In this document: one piece after another, positions 48,699 to 63,297 of the stretch
Layout of the letters: each line of letters opens with the position of its first letter
Numbering within the stretch: position 1 is the first letter of the stretch
Assembly (NCBI GenBank): GCA_021234155.1
Contig: JAJEKV010000049.1
Coordinates: forward strand, 7,206,150-7,270,149
Direction: 5' to 3'
DNA length: 64,000 nt
Source: Isoetes taiwanensis
Taxonomy: Eukaryota; Streptophyta; Lycopodiopsida; Isoetales; Isoetaceae
The notes under the pieces: model-generated
Database searches by the model: none
Seen by the model: only the letters and a program-made list of their open reading frames with translations
What the model was told of the DNA's origin: nothing
Translations under genes and position numbers: made by a program

Positions 48699-51688
48699 AT
48701 ATCTTGAGACATTCAAAATTCATGGTCGCGAGTAATGACACAAATACTTGTAGATATGGAAATAGTAATCTGAGATGTATATTAGCTTATGCTTATTATC
48801 TGGTTTTCACACCACTTGTCTTAGCTTTCAACTTTTCTAATAACTTTTAAAATTTTGTACACTTTCTATAAAAATTTATCCAGCATGTTAGACATGCATT
48901 TACAAGATTTTGCTTGCATGAAACAAAAGAAAAGAAGAAGTGGTAATGAATGAAGGTGGAAGATGGATGTTGAAATTGTCCAAAGTAACAAAATAAACTT
49001 GTCATTAACAAGTCTTGCAACCCAATAATCTTGCAACCCAATGTCTTTACTTTGCTGACTGCAAGAAATATATAAATTTGGAGCTTGGAAAACATCGCTT
49101 TGACTGGATGGTAAGACTTGTCCGGGCAAACATAGATGGAACTTTGGCCAATGTTGCTTACAAAAATGCATTGGCAAAGAAAGAGATCATAGAAAGGGTA
49201 TAAATTGTAGTCTTGAATATTAAATTGAAATGCACATCTATGCTTTTAAAGGTTTGCAAATTCTTGCAAACAACCATCTCTAATCATATGACAAGCAGGA
49301 TTGCAGAAAAGGCTTCTCTTTCAAGTTCCAAAAATATCTAGATGCCAAAATTGATTTCAACAAGTCGATTCAAGTGCTTCTTGTTGGTGTTAATGATGGC
49401 AAACGTAGTCTGTGCCTAGATGCCAAGATACAGTGGCCTTCAAAATTGAAGGTGGAAGATGGACCTCGAAATTGTCCAAAGTAACAAAATAAACTTGTCA
49501 CTAACAAGTCTTGCAACCCAATAGCATTGGTTGGATGTCTCTAGTTTGTTGACCGCAAGAAATATATGAATTTGAAGCTTGGAAAACATTGCTTTGATCA
49601 ATTTTCTTCAACTAAGTCCACACTGCTTCTGGTTATGTTATCGGGCATACATTCTGCTGCTTGCATGCTGGATGGTAAGACTTGTCCGGGCAAACATAGA
49701 TGGAACTTTGGCCAATGTTCCTTACAAAAATGCATTGGCAAAGAAACAGATCATAGAAAGGGTATAAATTGTAGTCTTGAAATATTCAATTGAAATGCAC
49801 ATCTTAAAGAGTAAGTACACGCTTTTAAAGGTTTGCAAATTCTTGTAAACAACCATCTATAATCATAAGACAAGCAGGAGACGTGCCATTGTTAGTTGTA
49901 TTTTGCAGAAAGGGTTTCTCATTCAAGTTCTAAAAGTGCCTAGACAGTGGCCTTCAAAATTGATTTCAACAAGTCGATTCAAGTGCTTCTTGTTGGTGTT
50001 AATGATGGCAAACGTAGTCTGATAGATACTCTATATGAATCTGTTTGTCACTATTGTTAACATCTCCACTCATCTTTATATTATAATGTTAACTCACGTG
50101 TCATGGATCACGCCCTAAAACTTTGGATGACCCAGTTACTTGAAATTTTTTTGATGGCTTAGATTTACTTGAAAAAATTGGTGGGTACTTTTCTTTCTTA
50201 AGTTTTCCACGTTTTAAAAGCTGCTCACGGCTGCCATTGGCGAGGATATGACGGGGGGTAGCAATGGAGCGATTGTGGAAATAGGGTCGCGGAAGGAAGC
50301 CGTTTTCCGTTTCACAAATTTGTAAAATTAAGTGAGTTACTTTAGAAAGCATCTTCACAAAGCAAGCTTCTTTATATCCTATGAAGTCTTCTTCTCTTTT
50401 TTGCGGTCGCGTGGCTTGGTGGTTGGATTTGCTACATCTAATTTAGACAACAAAAATAACCCAAATAATCATCATTTACGTGTTGATTCCCTTGCTCGAG
50501 GTCCAAATCTAGCGCTCCATCCTCCTAGATGTCTCTAGGTTTGTTCTGTCCCCCTCACCTTGCCACTTTCGCATTATTTTCGATCTTCTTTATGATAACT
50601 CCAAGCATTGGCACAAAAGGCGTCATTGTTTATTATGATGTGCATGATTGGATTGGAATGAAGACCCACGAAAAAGAATTATATAGTTTAGATACAGAAA
50701 CATATGCTCTTATTCACATGCACATGGCAAAGAGATTTCTTTGCTTCTAATATGATGCCAAACCAAGCCAAGTTCTCTTCATTTGGGAGGATGGACCCCC
50801 TAAAAGACTGCTTTTATCGTTGCTTTTACCTCTGTTGTATATGATATAAATTTAATGACAAATGTTATAGCTTTTTTGGCCATTTTGGGATGGGATGCAT
50901 GACGTTGTGCCTTATTATTTATGTTTCATTATCTTCTATTCTATCTCTCTCTCTTTCTCTTAAATATAGTCAATGTGTGTGCTCCGATTATTTTGTACTT
51001 TGGTACTTTTACAATGTTGGACTAGCAAGGAAATTGTAATTTCTGAGTTTTAGTTCTGCGAGTTCTTCTTAAAACGGCAGTTGAAGTCCATAACTATATG
51101 CTTTATAATGTCTGCATGTATTCTTTGGTTAAAGTCTTCTATATGCTTTCTAATCTTTGCATGTCTTCATTGGTTAAAGTCTATCATCAGGTTCTTCTAT
51201 TGATGAGAGAATTGGCATGTCATAAATTCTTTTACTTTTTTGCACGTAAATGCAGCATTGACTATGCCTTCATTGTAGCTTGCTTTTAATTTTCTCTCTT
51301 CTACTTCAGTATTGTGCAAGTGGTTCATTTAGAAGAAAAGCAAGCCTTTTTTTAAGGTGCATGCTAAGTTAGGTGAGTTTTATCATCTGCAAAACACAAA
51401 CGATTCAAGAAATCTTGCAATTTATCTTTCTCACTTTTATCTTCGCATGCTCTTTCTAGGTATCCTAAATATTGCAAAGAATGTCCAGTAGAAACCACTA
51501 AGCTTGAATAATGTAAACATTTTGAATAATGTGGACAATTTGAGATTATGTAAACTTCATTAGACTTATTTGCTTACATTGATCCTTCATATGCTCTTGC
51601 TTACATAGCTAAAAGAAAGAGCAAAGCTATCAATCACTTTTACTATCTAAGTATCACTTTCACTTTTCTTGTCACTTTCACTCAAATT
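48699..51688. repeat. Spacer A, modules 1-2, second occurrence
   Basis: Clean version of 1578-4580, retaining most CAG/CTG sites. It holds recurring units at 49108 and 49673, the cctaaaactttgg block (about 50112), a (TC)n run (about 50944-50960) and the gccttcattgtagc block (about 51265). No gene is supported. Confidence 0.8.
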
Positions 51689-54600
51689 TGTAAATATCTT
51701 GAGACATTCAAAATTCATGGTCACGGTAATGACACAAATAGTTTGTAGATATGGAAATAGTAATCTGAGATGTATATGTATATTATGCTTATATCTTATT
51801 ATCTAGTTTGTTCACACCACTTTTCTAATAACTTCTAAACATTTTGCACACTTTTTATAAAAATTTATCCAGCATGTTCGACATGCATTTACAACACTTT
51901 GCTTGCATCAAACAAAAGAAAAGAAGAAGTGGTAATGAGTGAAGGTGGAAGATGGACCTCAAAATTGTCCAAAGTAACAAAATAAACTTGTCACTAAAGT
52001 CTTGCGTGCATTGGTTGGATGTCTCTTCTTTCTTGTTGCAAGAAATATATGAATTTGGAGCTTGGAAAACATTGCTTTGATCAATTTTCTTCATATCTGG
52101 CTATTTTATCGGGCATGCATTCTGATGCTTGCATGCTGGATGGTAAGACTTGTCCGTGCAAATATAGATGGAACTTTGGCCAATGTTGCTTACAAAAATG
52201 CATTGGCAAAGAAACAGAGCACAGAAAGGGTATAAATTGTAGTCTTGAAATATTAAATAGAAATGCACATCTTAAAGAGTAAGTACACGCTTTTAAAGGT
52301 TTGCAAATTCTTGTAAACAACCATCTCTAATCATAAGACAAGCAGGAGGCGTGCCGTTGTTAGTTATATTTTGCAGAAAGTGTTTCTCATTCAAGTTCCA
52401 AAAATGCCTAGATGCCAAGTAAGATACAGTGGCCTTCAAAATTGATTTCAACAAGTCGATTCAACTGCTTCTTGTTGGTGTTAATGATGGCAAACGTACT
52501 CTATGTTACCTACATACTCTATATGAATCTGTTTGTCACTACTGTAAATATCTCCACTCATCTTATATATTATAATGTTATCTCGTGTGTCATGGATCAC
52601 GCCCTAAAACTTTGGACGACCCAGATTTACTTGAAATTTTTTTTGGACGCCTTAGATTTACTTGAAAAAGTTGGTTAGGACTTGTTCTTTCTTAAGTTTT
52701 CCACGTCTTCTCCTCTTTTGCAGTGCGTGGCTTGGTGGTCGGATTTGCCACAGCTAATTTCGACAACGAAAATAACCCAAATAATCGGTCATTTCTATGT
52801 TGATTCCCTTGCTTTAGAGGTCTAAATACAACGCTTCATCCTTCTAGAAGTCTCTAGGTTCGGTCTTGCCCTCCTCACCTTGCCACTTGCATTATTTTCG
52901 ATCTTCTTTATGATTACTCCAGGCATTGGCAATAAGTCTTGTCATTACTTTGCCAAAGATCGCAAGAAATATATGAATTTGGAGCTTGAAAAACATTGCT
53001 TTGGCTGGATGGTAAGACTTGTCCGGGCAAACATAGATGGAACTTTGGCCAATGTTGCCTACAAAAATGCGTTGGCAAAGAAAGAGATCATAGAAAGGGT
53101 ATAAATTGTAGTCTTGAGTATTAAATTGAAATGCACATTTATGCTTTTAAAGGTTTGCAAATTCTTGTAAACAACCATCTCTAATCAAGTAAGATAAAGT
53201 GGCCTTCAAAATTGAAGGTGGAAGATGGGCCTCGAAATTGTTCAAAGTAACAAAATAAACTTGTCACTAACAAGTCTTGTAACCCAATAGCATTGGTTGG
53301 ATGTCTCTAGTTTGTTGACCGCAAGAAATATATGAATTTGAAGCTTGGAAAACATTGCTTTGATCAATTTTCTTCAACTAGGTCCACACTGCTTCTGGTT
53401 ATGTTATCGGGCATGCATTCTGATGCTTGCATGCTGGATGGTAAGACTTGTCCGGGCAAACATAGATGGAACTTTGGCCAATGTTCCTTACAAAAATGCA
53501 TTGGCAAAGAAACAGATCATAGAAAGGGTATAAATTGTAGTGTTGAAATATTCAATTGAAATGCACATCTTAAAGAGTAAGTACACGCTTTTAAAGGTTT
53601 GCAAATTCTTGTAAACAACCATCTCTAATCATAAGACAAGCAGGAGACGTGCCATTGTTAGTTGTATTTTGCAGAAAGGGTTTCTCATTCAAGTTCCAAA
53701 AGTGCCTAGATGTCAAGTAAGATACAGTGGCCTTCAAAATTGATTTCAACAAGTCGATTCAAGTGCTTCTTGTTGGTGTTAATGATGGCAAACGTAGTCT
53801 GATAGATAATCTATATGAATCTGTTTGTCACTATTGTTAACATCTCCACTCATCTTTATATTATAATGTTAACTCCTGTGTCATGGATCACGCCCTAAAA
53901 CTTTGGGCGCCCATTTACTTGAAATTTTTTTGATGCCTTAGATTTACTTGAAAAAGTTGGTCGGTACTTTTTCTTTCTTAAGTTTTTCCACGTTTTAAAA
54001 GGTCGCTTCTACCCGCCCATTGGCGTGATATATGACAGGGTAGCAATGGAGCAGTTGTGGAAATAGGGTGCGGAAGGAAGCCGTTTTCCAGTTTCACAAA
54101 TTTGTAAAATCCGTGAGTTACTTTAGAAAGCATCTTCACAAACCAAGCTTCTTATATCCTATGAAGTCTTCTCCTCTTTTGCAGTGCGTGGCTTGGTGGT
54201 TGGATTTGCTATAGCTAATTTAGACAACGAAAATAACCCAAATAATCGGACATTTCTGTGTTGATTCCCTTGCTTCAGAGGTCCAAATCTAGCGCTCCAT
54301 CCTCCTAGATGTCTCTAGGTTTGATCCTGTCCCCCTCACCTTGCCACATTATTTTTTATCTTCTTTATGACAACTCCAGGCATTGGCACAATAGCTGTCA
54401 TGGATTGGAATGAAGGCCCAAGAGATTTCTTTGCTTCTAATATGACGCCAAACCAAGCCTATGGCTCTTACATTTGGGAGGATGGAGCCCCTAAAAATCT
54501 GCTTTTGTCTTTGCTTTTACCTCAGTTATATATGATAATAGAGTTAATAACAAATGGAGCTCTGTTGGAATCTGCATGTTGTAGCGTTTTGGCCATGGGA

Positions 54601-55808
54601 TGCACATCACGTTGTGCCTCACTATTTATGCTTCATTATCTTTTGTTCCATCTCTCTCTCTTTCTCTTAAATATGGTCAATGTGTGTGCTCCAATTATTT
54701 TGTACTTTGGTACTTTTACAGTGTCGGACTAGCAAGGAAATTGCAATTTCTGAGTTCCACCAAGGTATTAGTTCTGTCAGTGCTTCTTAAAAAGGCAGTT
54801 GAAGCCCATATATATGCTTTATGTCAGCATGTAGTCACTGATTAAAGTTTTTTACATGCCCAAAGGGGCCGAGCAACCTAACCTCGCTTACACTATGGCA
54901 ATGGGGCCTCAACGCCTAAAAAGCCTTTGGCGAAAAAAAGAGAGCTTCGATGGGCGGCCGATGGAATGTCGAGAACACAGGTGCATCAAGTGCAAACGGA
55001 GGCGTGATCGGCTGCGCCTCGATTTGGAGGGGGGGGGGGAGGGTAACATTGCGGTGGTATCCAATTTTGTTGTGTGAGCATGGGCATCGTTGCATTGTTT
55101 TTTTTTTCAAGCTTCTAGCGGCGGCCGGGGTTGGTGTAATGTTGGAATCATGAATGCTTTGTTCATAGATTTGTAATTGACTTTCTCTTTTGCTTCACTA
55201 AATGTGGAGTTTGGAAAAGCATCTCTAGAATCATAAAATTGATTAAGGTTTAAAATGATTCTTGTGTTATGAAAGTGGTGACGAGGTTAGATGCATGCAT
55301 GCTAGAGATCGTCTTTTTTTCTTTTTCTTTTCTCTCCTTTTTTTTTTTTTTTTTTGGGGGTGGATGGGGGGGATGATGAAGATGGGGGGATGCCTATATG
55401 TGAGAACTATTTCGTCTCTATTGATTATTTTCTAGGAAGCCATTATTTAATTTCTAGTTCTTACTTGAATTATGCCACGTTTGGTGCTTATGGATGGTGT
55501 AGAGGGCGCAATTGAGTGTAAAACTGCAATGAAGAATGGTGTTCATGCATTTGTAATTTAAAAGTGGCAACCTCAACTTTCGGTGAAATGTTGCTAATTT
55601 AAAAAGATGCATTAAGCACGAAGACATGATCATAATAGCCAACTAATAATTCATAATGATTTTGCATCCGTGACCTTAATCATGCAATCGTGTGGATTTG
55701 TTTCCCTTGTCCCAGTGCAACTGCTATTGTACAGGAGCTTAGAATGATAATATAAGTAACATCCTTTAGTATGCAGAGACATTCTTCGTAACAATTTTCT
55801 CAAAACTA
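51689..55808. repeat. Spacer A, modules 3-4, second occurrence
   Basis: Begins with the BiP 3' flank (gtaaatatcttgagac at 51689) without BiP in front, then follows 4581-8688. It has recurring units at 52141, 53010 and 53440, a (TC)n run (about 54648-54665), a G-run (55027-55037) and a T-run/G-rich tract (55327-55390). Noncoding. Confidence 0.8.
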
Positions 55809-56223
55809 GATTAAATATGCTAGCTTAGGGGCATCTCAATTTGATGCAAAACCCTGGATACCTTACAAAGGATGGTTTCTTCGCCCATATAGTAATGCAC
55901 AGCATATGCAACCAATTTTAATAACATGATGTCAATCCTCCACATGCTGCTATTACATGCAACAAAACGAATTTAAGGGGCATATAGTATTTGCGCATAA
56001 AATCACCATACTCTTCCATTTCGTGCCAAGATCGGCCAGCAAAGAATTAGGTTCAATAACAACTCATCAAGAAGAAAAAAATAATGCTTGCCTTTTTTTT
56101 CCCTTTTCCCTTTTGCGTTTCTTTTCATTTCCTTTGCCCTTTTCCTTGCTTGTTTAAAAGAAGCAGAGTGGTGAGAAGCGATGTCTAAGAGAGTGTTGAG
56201 AGAAGCGAGGCGTGTTTTACAGA
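55809..56223 (+). promoter_or_regulatory. Promoter and 5' leader of BiP copy 6
   Basis: Same as the regions before the other copies: pyrimidine tract (about 56090-56152) and purine-rich leader. The leader has local changes (gcgatgtctaagag, gaggcgtgttttacag) that coincide with agcag sites in the clean copies. Confidence 0.45.
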
Positions 56224-58223
56224 ATGTCGAGGGAAGTAGCTCATGTTAGCAGATTAGGTCTATGCTTGGTTTTTCTTACAATTTGGGTTGTATCTCAGCG
56301 GCGGTAGAAAGAAGCTCCCAAATTAGATACGATGAATTGGTATTGATCCGGGAACAACATATTCTTGTGTGGGTGTTTATAACAAAGATGGGCATGTAGA
56401 AATCATAGCCAATGACCAGGGAAATCGAATCACACCATCATGGGTAGCCTTCCGCAGTTCTCGAAAGGCTTATTGGAGAGGCAACCAAGAACCAAGTCGC
56501 TTCTAACCCGAAAGGACAATTTTTGACCCTAAACGTTTGATTGGAAGGAAGTTTGACGACAAAGAAGTCCAAAATGATATGAAACTATTGCCCTACAAGA
56601 TCATCAACAAAGATGGGAAACCTTATATACAAGTTAAGATCAAGGATGGCGAAGTTAAGCTTTTCAGCCCGAGAGGAGATTAGCTATGATTTTGATAAAA
56701 ATGAAGGAAACTAGCCGAGGCATTCTTAGGAAAGGTCGTAAAAATGCTTGTTATCAACTGTCCCAGCTTATTTCAATGATGCACGAGAGACAGGCCACAA
56801 AAGATCTTTGGTATCATTCTTTGGACTTAACGTGGCTCAGATTTTGAATGAGCCAACCGCAGCTGCGGCGATTGGCTTATGGACTTAATGAGAAGGGAAA
56901 CGAGAAGAACATACTTGTGTTTGACCTTGGTGGTGGTACCTTTGATGTCGACATCTTAACAATTGATAATGGAGTATTTGAAGTTTTAGCCACAAGTGGT
57001 GATACTCATCTTGGAGGAGAGGATTTTGACCACAGAATTATGGAGCACTTCATTAAACTCATCAAGAAGAAGTACAACAAGGACATTAGCAAGGATAGCA
57101 GGGCTATTGGGAAACTCCGTCATGTAGGCGAAAGTGCAAAGAGGGCACTCAGTAACCAGCACCAAGTTAGAATTGAGGTTGAGAGTCTTTTTGATGGTGT
57201 TGATTTCTCTGAACCACTTACCAGAGCAAGGTTTGAGGAGCTTAACAATGACTTGTTCAAGAAGACATTGGGCCCTGTTAGGAAGGCCATGAATGATGCT
57301 GGCCTTAAGAAGTCGCAGATTGATGAAATCGTTCTTGTTGGAGGAAGTACTCGTATCCCAAAGGTACAGCAATTGTTGAAGGACTACTTTGAAGGCAAGG
57401 AGCCTAGCAAGGGAGTCAATCCTGATGAGGCTGTAGCCTATGGTGCAGCAGTTCAAGGAGGCATTCTAAGTGGGGAAGGCGGCGAAGAGACTAAAGATGC
57501 ACTCATCCTTGATGCCACTCCTTTGACCCTTGGCATTGAAACTGTTGGTGGAGTGATGACAAAGCTCATTCCCAGGGGTACTACGATTCCAACTAAAAAA
57601 TCCCAAGTGTTTAGCACCTATCAGGATAAGCAAACAACCGTGTCTGTTCAGGTCTTTGAAGGAGAAAGAAGCTTGACAAAAGATTGTCGGGAACTTGGAA
57701 AATTTGATTTGAGCGGTATTGCCCCAGCTCCAAGAGGTATTCCTCAGATTGAAGTTACTTTTGAAGTAGATGCAGATGGAATTCTAAAAGTGAAGGCAGA
57801 GGATAAAGCGTCCCAGAAAGGCGAGAAGATCATCATTACTGGCGACAAAAGATCGTTTATCTTCGAGATGAGGTTGATAGAATGATCAAGGAGGCTGAGG
57901 AATATGCAGAGCAAGATAAGAAGGTGAAGGAAAAGATTGATGCCAGGAATAGATTGGAGACATATGTGTACAACATGAAGAGTTCAATTGGTGACAAGGA
58001 CAAGCTAGCGGATAAGCTAGATTCTGATGACAAAGAAAAGATTGAAGCTGAATTGAAGGAAATCTTGGAGTGGTTGGACGATAACCAAAGTGCTGAAGGG
58101 GAGGATTTCGAAGAGAAACTGAAGGAGATTGAGGATGTTTGCAATCCCATAATAACCAAGGTTTATCAAAAGACTGGTGCTCATGCCTCAGAGGAAGAGG
58201 ATGAAGATCACTCTGAGCTGTAA
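56224..58223 (+). pseudogene. BiP: BiP (ER luminal Hsp70) copy 6, full span, few frameshifts
   Basis: The second-best copy. The signal peptide and first ~210 codons are broken at several places (for example tatctcagcggcggtagaaag for the end of the signal peptide, and ttccgcagttctcg near 56452). From 56848 to about 57840 one frame runs through [22 protein letters not shown], the linker and the beta-sandwich. An extra A and an extra G near 57846-57867 shift the frame before it resumes at 57882 and ends in HSEL. Its NEPTAA region reads gagccaaccgcagctgcggcg, closer to the family than copy 3. This supports an intact ancestor, and perhaps an intact gene behind the errors. Confidence 0.87.
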
Positions 58224-61200
58224 ATATCTTGAGACATTCAAAATTCATGGTCACGAGTAATGACACAAATACTTGTAGATATGGAAATAGTAATCTGAGA
58301 TGTATATTAGCTTATGCTTATTATTTGGTTTTCACACCACTTGTCTTAGCTTTCAACTTTTCTAATAACTTTTAAAATTTTGCATACTTTATGCAGCATT
58401 GACTATGCCTTCATTGTAGCTTGCTTTTAATTTTCTCTCTCCTACTTCAGTATTGTGCAAGTGGTTCATTTAGAAGAAAAGCAAGCCTTTTCTTAAGGTG
58501 CATGCTAAGTTTGGTGAGTTTTATCATCTGCAAAACACAAACGATGCAAGAAATCTTGCAATTTATCTTTCTGACTTTTCTCTTCGCATGCGCTTTCTAG
58601 GTATCCTAAATATTGCAAAGCATGTCCAGTAGAAACCACTAAGCTTGAATAATGTAAACATTTTGAATAATGTAGACAATTTGAGATTATGTAAACTTCA
58701 TTAAACTTATTTGCTTCATTGATCCTTCATATGCTCTTGCTTACATAGCTAAAAGAAAGAGCAAAGCTATCAATCACTTTTACTATCTAAGTATCACTTT
58801 CACTTTTACTATCACTTTCACTCTGAGCTGTCAAACTAAAAGAAAGCCACATCTGGGCATCTCCACTAAAACAAATAACTAGAATGCAATGCTGAAGAAC
58901 AGAGGCAGCAAGAACTAAGGGTTAGTGGTGCAGGAGGAGGCGGCCAATAGAGGTTCTAAGGAGCTACCATCTTCAGATCCCAACCCAATGAACGAGAAAC
59001 TAGCATTGCTGCTGAGGAGACGGGTAGATAAAGATTGTATGATATCCCGAAGGGAAACCAAAAGGAAGCAAAAGTCCAAAGTGCGACCATATACAAGAAG
59101 GATAGGTTATTTTGTTGTAATTATAGGGAAAAGACAGGTTTCTAAGCACATATCGAATGAAAAAGACTAAAGGATGCTCTGTATGTAGCGGATATCAATA
59201 ATGGTGAAAAACCAACAGAAGGGATATTGGTATTGACATAGGTCATGATTGGTTCTCAAATTCTGAAAAAGCATTAAGTGAATGACACCACAAACTGTAA
59301 GTCAAATCTCTCGACACCAAAACTCATTAGAGAAACTCATTCAAGTTGTCCTTTGTCCAAGGAAATTTAGAGATCAAGAGCATCTCAAATATCTGAACCA
59401 AAATATCTGCCAATAGCATGGAACTTATATCATTAGTATTCAAAACTCACAAAAACATGAGAAGACTCATTCATAACAGTAGATAGGAAAAAATGGTAAG
59501 TACAAAATATTATAAGGAGTTAGAAGCGAGAGACTCGTAAAAATCAAATTAAAAATTCCAATACTCACATATATTTCACAAAAACAACATCACGATATAA
59601 ATATAGCCTAGAAAATCATAAATATGCATATCCGCAAAACTCAAACCATAATATGAACCTACTGCTAAAAAATGCAATAGAAGAAATAGTGGTGATAGAT
59701 GATGACATGGTGATCAAAATCCTCTAGATTCAACCTATAATTAACAATGTTCTTGTTCAAATAATGCGAACCATCAAGAAGGGTGAGAAAAATAGTAAAA
59801 ATTAGCAAGCGGCAAAATGGTCCATGATAGTAAAAAAACATAAGCAAATATAATAATGCTAAGGTACCTTCAATTTCTCTAAGATAAAATGGCGATGTGG
59901 TGATGCCTTGTGATATATAGTCTATAACTGTTCTAGATAGATCAAGCTATACCCATCCATGTGAAAGATTTTACCATTGGGCAAAGATTCTAGATAATAC
60001 ACTATTCGCTACCATCAGGGTCACCATTTCCACAACCAAGGATGTCTGACCAAAAAGTTCCATGAATTGCCATCCCAACATGATGATCAAAACTGGATAA
60101 ACAAAGCGTGTGAAGGGCAGCTTAACTTGTTCATCTAGATCTTAACAAACTCTCTTGAAGCAATAGAAAATAACTTGAAGGAATAAAATTGAACAACAAA
60201 TGCAACCACCCCTACAAAGGTTAGAACTTAGGTAATAAGGCATATCAAAAGATCGTACTCGAGAAAACTCCTTTAACCACCCCTGTAAAATTTAGATCCT
60301 AAGCTTAAAGGTAATCTAAACAAATATTGTATAGACAAGTGAGTTCGAGTGTAGAATAGAAGACTGGGTACATCAAGGTATTCATATAACTTGTTCCTTC
60401 AGGGGAATTCAGAGGGATTCAGAACATCAGGGACACAAGAAGAAAAGGATATTAAACCAAAATAAATGATCAAAATTAAGCAATGTGGATATCAATGTGA
60501 GCAGAACTAAAATAACTTGGTTTAATCTAAGTCTTAGCACCAATATGATTATCTTTATATATATCTTAGTCACTCAGTCTTGTTGTACCCTCCAAAACCC
60601 TATTAATCAGAATGCACACCAATAACAAATTAAGGGGAAGTCCAGTCCTTGATATAAGTATCCACACAAATAAAGTGGCAAACAAATTTAAGCATTGTTG
60701 CCCTTATAAAAGACACACAATAGAAGACGCAGAAGAACAATGCTTATCTGAAGTGGTCTTGACACTATGTAGCATCCACTCAGGTCTCCTCCACCTTAGT
60801 CGCATGGAAAGGACAAAAGCTGAAGAACCTTAGTGCAGAGGAGAAAGAAGCATTGGTAGTTGCTAGAATCCAACATTCATGATGTCGTCTTTTAGATACA
60901 TACCAATAACAAATTAAGCTGAAGTCCAATCCTTAATATAAATATCCACACAAATAAAGTGGCAAACAGATTTAAGCATTGTTGTTATTACACAATAGAA
61001 GACGCAGGAGAAATAGTGCTTATCTGGAATGGCCTTAACACTATGTAGCATGCACTCATGTCTCCTCCACATTCATGATGCCGTCTATTCGCGATTCACG
61101 CAAGAAGATTGGAGCCCAACAATGGCCACATGCGCCAAGGTAAGCTGGAAATCCTTAAGTTACACTGTTTTGCTTCCGCAGATTCAACAATTTTCTTGTC

Positions 61201-63297
61201 TTTCATATCCAAGAATCAGATCTTGGTAAAAGCCAACCATTTGGAGCGGGAAAACTCTCTAAAATTTGGGGGCAAGAATGCTGACTGAGATGTGAAAACT
61301 CAGAAGGAAATAATAGCAGTGAGAAAAACACGTTTCCTCTTATCTGGAATTAGTTAGTCCATCATCACCATCTCTGTTTCCTTGGGCATAAAGCAATGAA
61401 ATAGAATTGCAGGAAGGACTTCTGGTTTGGATTGCAAGGAATACATATAATGATCACATGAATGCATCGATGCAACTCCCATTGCATAGCATCCCTCTAT
61501 CATCATTTCATCTGGAATTCTGGCACTAATATATCCTCTACTGCACAATAAAGTAGAAGTGCTGAAAAATAAAGTCCGTAGAGACATCTGGATAGACTAC
61601 TTGAACAAGAATTCAGTGAACAAAAATCAGTACGAATCCTTTATATGGTCTGTTATTACATGAATCTGTTGATGTATCCTTTTGCTCTATTCTTCGATGA
61701 ACCTGCAAATCTGAAGCCGAAAAATGGAATCTTGCTTAAAAGAAAAATATTTTCCCTTAAAACCAGATGTCAAAGGAAGGATGCTCTCTGCAACTCGAAT
61801 AATATGCTTCCAAAATTAAAATTGCTGCACAAGATCAAATGCAAACTGCTTCAAGAACACCTCAGACAACCAAGAACTTGTCTCAAATCACCACAGTCGT
61901 TGCAGCCCTAACCGAATTGAAAAAACAGAGCTCTAAAAGAAAAGGAAAACATAGGAAGAAATGAAACTGGAACAACTGAGCCCTAAACTGCCAGAACTTG
62001 AATTTCGAAAAAGCTGTCAGAACCATAACAAAATGGGCACATGATGTTTATCCATGTTGCTCGTATCTTCCATCTTCAACAGATATGTATGGCAAGATTT
62101 TCAATATATCAAATGCATGGAATTATGTAGATCTTAAGATTAAATAGCAACAAGAACATGCAAAATAATAATGAGCCCACATGAATGACAATTTATAATG
62201 GCATGCACATGTCTTCAATATCTTTTGCACTCATTTCAAATGACTATGCTCTTACTCACTCCATCTCTTCAGTCCCTTTTCAACTTTAACAACTTTAAAT
62301 TTGTTTGCAGGTTTCCTTCCATGCTAGACAAAATGGCCCCTGAAATTGACATACATGGAAGATGAACAAACATTCAATGCATTGGGGGAAGTCTCAAAAA
62401 TAAGTCACAGACATTCAATGTGCTAGAAATTCTCAAGATAAGGTATGTAACAGGTTGATATCAATTTTAGATATTGGCCTTCATATCTATTCTTATAAGT
62501 AGGAGAAGAAAAAATCTATGATTATCCAAAATGTATGACTGTATCTTAGGAAGAAGGCATTTTGGATGGTTGGCAACCTTAAGTACAAAGTTTGATTGAT
62601 CTAGCCCTTAGTAATTATTACAATCTGATTCAAAAAGATAGATAGCTGTAATAGTAGATGTTTTCAGTTTGAAACCATGATCAGCACTACAACATCATTG
62701 CTTGGCTTATTTTGTCAATATCAAAATTTCACAAGAAATAGCTGCGAGTAAATATAAGGCCATTGTCTTATGTGCTAGAACTATCTATTATATGGGCTAC
62801 ATGTTTATGATAGGTTGCTAAAAGCAGAAGACCCTTTTGTAGGATGCCTCTTTCTGTGCTATCAATTGTTTGAGATGTCATATCTAATGGTGTTGGGGGT
62901 GCTTAATATTTTTGGAACATCTGTACACATTTTGTTGTGATCATGGTATAGAAACACTGTAAGACTTAGCTCTCTATAGCCGGGATTTTAATGTAGACAA
63001 ATTATAGGAGTAGAGGATGATTTGTAGCCTACAGTTACAGGGTTTACACGTAAATATAAGCCTATTATTTGGTGTTTCGAAATGCCCAACTAACCATCCT
63101 ACAGTATTTTCAGCGACAATATTTCTACGATGATTTGGTCGTCTCATTACCCTAATATAATCAAAGTTGACGTGTAACTTTGTTATACAATTGTCAAAAA
63201 ATTGGCTAGTTGAAAATCGGGAGCTAAATGTTGAATTTGCATTGTTAATGCGAGAAAGGCACAAGAAATGGACATTTATGAATCGTGCAATTGACAA
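58224..63297. repeat. Spacer B, third occurrence, truncated on the right
   Basis: Follows 11110 to about 16260 without either element insertion; both empty sites are intact (about 58605 and 62466). Contains the 287-bp local duplication at about 60617. It breaks off near 63285-63299. No gene is supported. Confidence 0.75.

Noticed and set aside
49579-49767. Frame ending in RLVRANIDGTLANV...IIERV as a small gene
   Set aside because: It occurs in many repeat units with variable N-terminal parts and frames, so it is reported as a repeat, not a gene.
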